Positions 35,468 to 36,378 of a DNA stretch of 36,378 nucleotides are shown piece after piece (position 1 is the first letter of the stretch; each line of letters begins with the position of its first letter). The notes under the pieces were generated by a model. The model was given only the letters and a program-made list of their open reading frames with translations, was not told the DNA's origin and searched no databases. Source of the stretch: Holosporaceae bacterium UBA3830 (lineage in GTDB: Bacteria > Pseudomonadota > Alphaproteobacteria > UBA3830). The stretch is from contig DGIE01000035.1 in NCBI GenBank assembly GCA_002393025.1, positions 1 through 36,378 on the forward strand. The letters run 5' to 3'. Made by a program: the position numbers and the translations under genes.

Positions 35468-36378
35468 TTAGGCTTTTTTTAGATTTGTAGAATATAGTTT
35501 TCTGTAGTGATCGAGCTCCTCGCGAAATTTACTTATTTGAATGTTTTCTTTAAATTTTTTATCAGGTGTTCGAATTAAATTGTAAGTTTTTCTGCTGTTG
35601 TTGATCTGAAGTAATTTTTCTTTGATTTTTACATCGGATTCATCAAAATTTGCAGCCAATGTTATGCCGTTTTCCGAATCAACTTGATCCGAACCTTTTT
35701 CTTTGTCCAACTGCGATGAATTTACAGGATTGATTTTTTTTACACTGTTTTTAATTTCACTGTTACTTGCCAATTTTATATCTTTTTCTACAACAATTGA
35801 TGACTTTTTAATCTTAGTATCGTCAATTATCGGTTCATTGAGAACAAATCCATTGCTGGATCCGATATTCTGTCTCGTTTGATTCATCATATTCGTTTGA
35901 TATGACTGATTTTTCTTTTTGTTATTTTTTTTCTTCTTCTTTTTTGATTTTTGGGAAGCATTCATCATCTGATTACCAGACATATTGTAGGCAGAGGAAC
36001 TGTTTTCGAAATTTTGATAACCGTTCATCTGATTATTCTGGTTCATCATGTTCGTTTGATATGACTGATTTTTCTTTTTGTTATTTTTTTTCTTCTTTGA
36101 GTTTTGACCGGAATTTTGATAACCGTTTATCTGGTTATTTTGATTCATCATATTCGTCTGGTTTGACCGATTTTTTTTTCTACTGCTTCTTTTTTTCTTT
36201 TTTTGATTTTGATTGAAATTTTGAGATTCATCCATTGTCAAATCAGCGGAATCTTCTTTAACATTTTGAACCGACCGATTTTTATTACTTTTTCTTCTCT
36301 TTTTTCTTGTAGTGCTGGATGTGGAATTATCGGATTTAACATTTTGAACCGATCGATTTTTATTACTTTTTCTTCTCT
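35468..36378 (-). CDS. Lys/Asn/Gln-rich repeat protein (5' end outside window)
   Basis: The reading frame is open through the window edge, so an ATG near 36235 is not the true start. The N-terminal visible part has two 26-residue units (each opening RRKSNKNRSVQNVK). The middle has three units built of a Lys/Asn block (KKKNNKKKNQSYQTNMMNQ) and a Gln/Asn/Gly/Tyr block (NNQMNGYQN). The C-terminal third (about 110 residues) is less repetitive and charged, ending FREELDHYRKLYSTNLKKA. The composition is basic and low-complexity. No family was recognised. RNA/DNA binding or secretion to a host is possible, but nothing visible decides it. Confidence 0.7.
   Translation of the reverse strand, partial: RRKSNKNRSVQNVKSDNSTSSTTRKKRRKSNKNRSVQNVKEDSADLTMDESQNFNQNQKKKKRSSRKKNRSNQTNMMNQNNQINGYQNSGQNSKKKKNNKKKNQSYQTNMMNQNNQMNGYQNFENSSSAYNMSGNQMMNASQKSKKKKKKNNKKKNQSYQTNMMNQTRQNIGSSNGFVLNEPIIDDTKIKKSSIVVEKDIKLASNSEIKNSVKKINPVNSSQLDKEKGSDQVDSENGITLAANFDESDVKIKEKLLQINNSRKTYNLIRTPDKKFKENIQISKFREELDHYRKLYSTNLKKA
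35885..36097 (-). repeat. 54-bp direct repeat, two near-identical copies plus a diverged one
   Basis: Blocks 35885-35938 and 36044-36097 differ at one base and lie 159 nt apart. A diverged third copy starts near 36146, 102 nt further on, so the periods are whole codons (53 and 34). They encode the Lys/Asn-rich units. Confidence 0.85.
36257..36378 (-). repeat. 78-bp in-frame direct repeat
   Basis: Two copies of a 44-nt block (starting at 36378 and at 36300 on the minus strand) differ at one base and are 78 nt, or 26 codons, apart. A further copy may lie beyond the edge. Confidence 0.85.

Noticed and set aside
35885..36378. A CRISPR-like or satellite reading of the repeats near the right edge
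   Set aside because: The periods are whole codons (26, 34, 53), the frame is open throughout, and the spacers are themselves repetitive, so these are coding repeats.

Overview
This window is a chromosomal segment of an AT-rich alphaproteobacterium, most likely a host-associated one from the Holosporales/Rickettsiales part of the class. That placement is inferred from gene content: alphaproteobacterial-type CarD, RecA, SecB, ThyX, NAD kinase and an XRE regulator of the PraR-like type, the rpmF-plsX-fabH-ihfA order, a housekeeping isc operon, low GC, frequent TTG/GTG starts, several orphan exported proteins, and erosion of some conserved motifs. No mobile element, phage gene, CRISPR array or rRNA was seen. 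There is one tRNA, tRNA-Thr(GGT).

Layout. 1-2174 (minus): 5' part of gyrB, then carD and recA, the latter with a clear promoter and terminator. 2343-6422 (plus): a stand-alone NifU C-terminal-type Fe-S carrier, a periplasmic lytic transglycosylase, a YmdB-family metallophosphoesterase, and a large usher-like outer-membrane protein closed by a strong terminator. 6526-11484 (plus): a tightly packed operon hflK-hflC-degP-like protease-miaA followed by two small lipoproteins. 11504-15245 (minus): a polytopic DUF6056-like membrane protein and NAD-dependent DNA ligase ligA. 15404-18715 (plus): rpmF-plsX-fabH-ihfA-fabI, joining ribosome and fatty-acid synthesis, with a terminator. 18926-20299 (plus): an orphan exported 457-residue protein. 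20456-21872 (minus): rpmG, NAD kinase and an XRE regulator. 22238-27484 (plus): iscS-iscU-iscA-hscB-hscA-fdx and, 4 nt after fdx, an Rsm22-type methyltransferase. 27644-28546 (plus): a membrane-anchored GT25 glycosyltransferase. 28594-32988 (minus): polA, secB, folD. 33074-33955 (plus): thyX, divergent from folD. 34143-36378 (minus): tRNA-Thr, an exported coiled-coil protein and the 3' part of a Lys/Asn/Gln-rich repeat protein that runs off the window.

How the genes work together. The isc block is the most interesting region. IscU keeps the LPPVK motif read by HscA, and HscA is present, but HscB has lost the HPD tripeptide that normally activates Hsp70. IscA carries an extra CC-x3-CC tail. 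The operon ends in an Rsm22-like ribosome-assembly protein with four cysteines where relatives bind an Fe-S cluster, which would tie Fe-S supply to ribosome assembly. PolA keeps its 5' nuclease and polymerase domains but has lost the proofreading residues and gained a roughly 118-residue low-complexity N-terminal extension. The two ends of the accessory content, the orphan 457-residue protein and the repeat and coiled-coil pair, are the best candidates for lineage-specific host-interaction factors. That last point is inference only.
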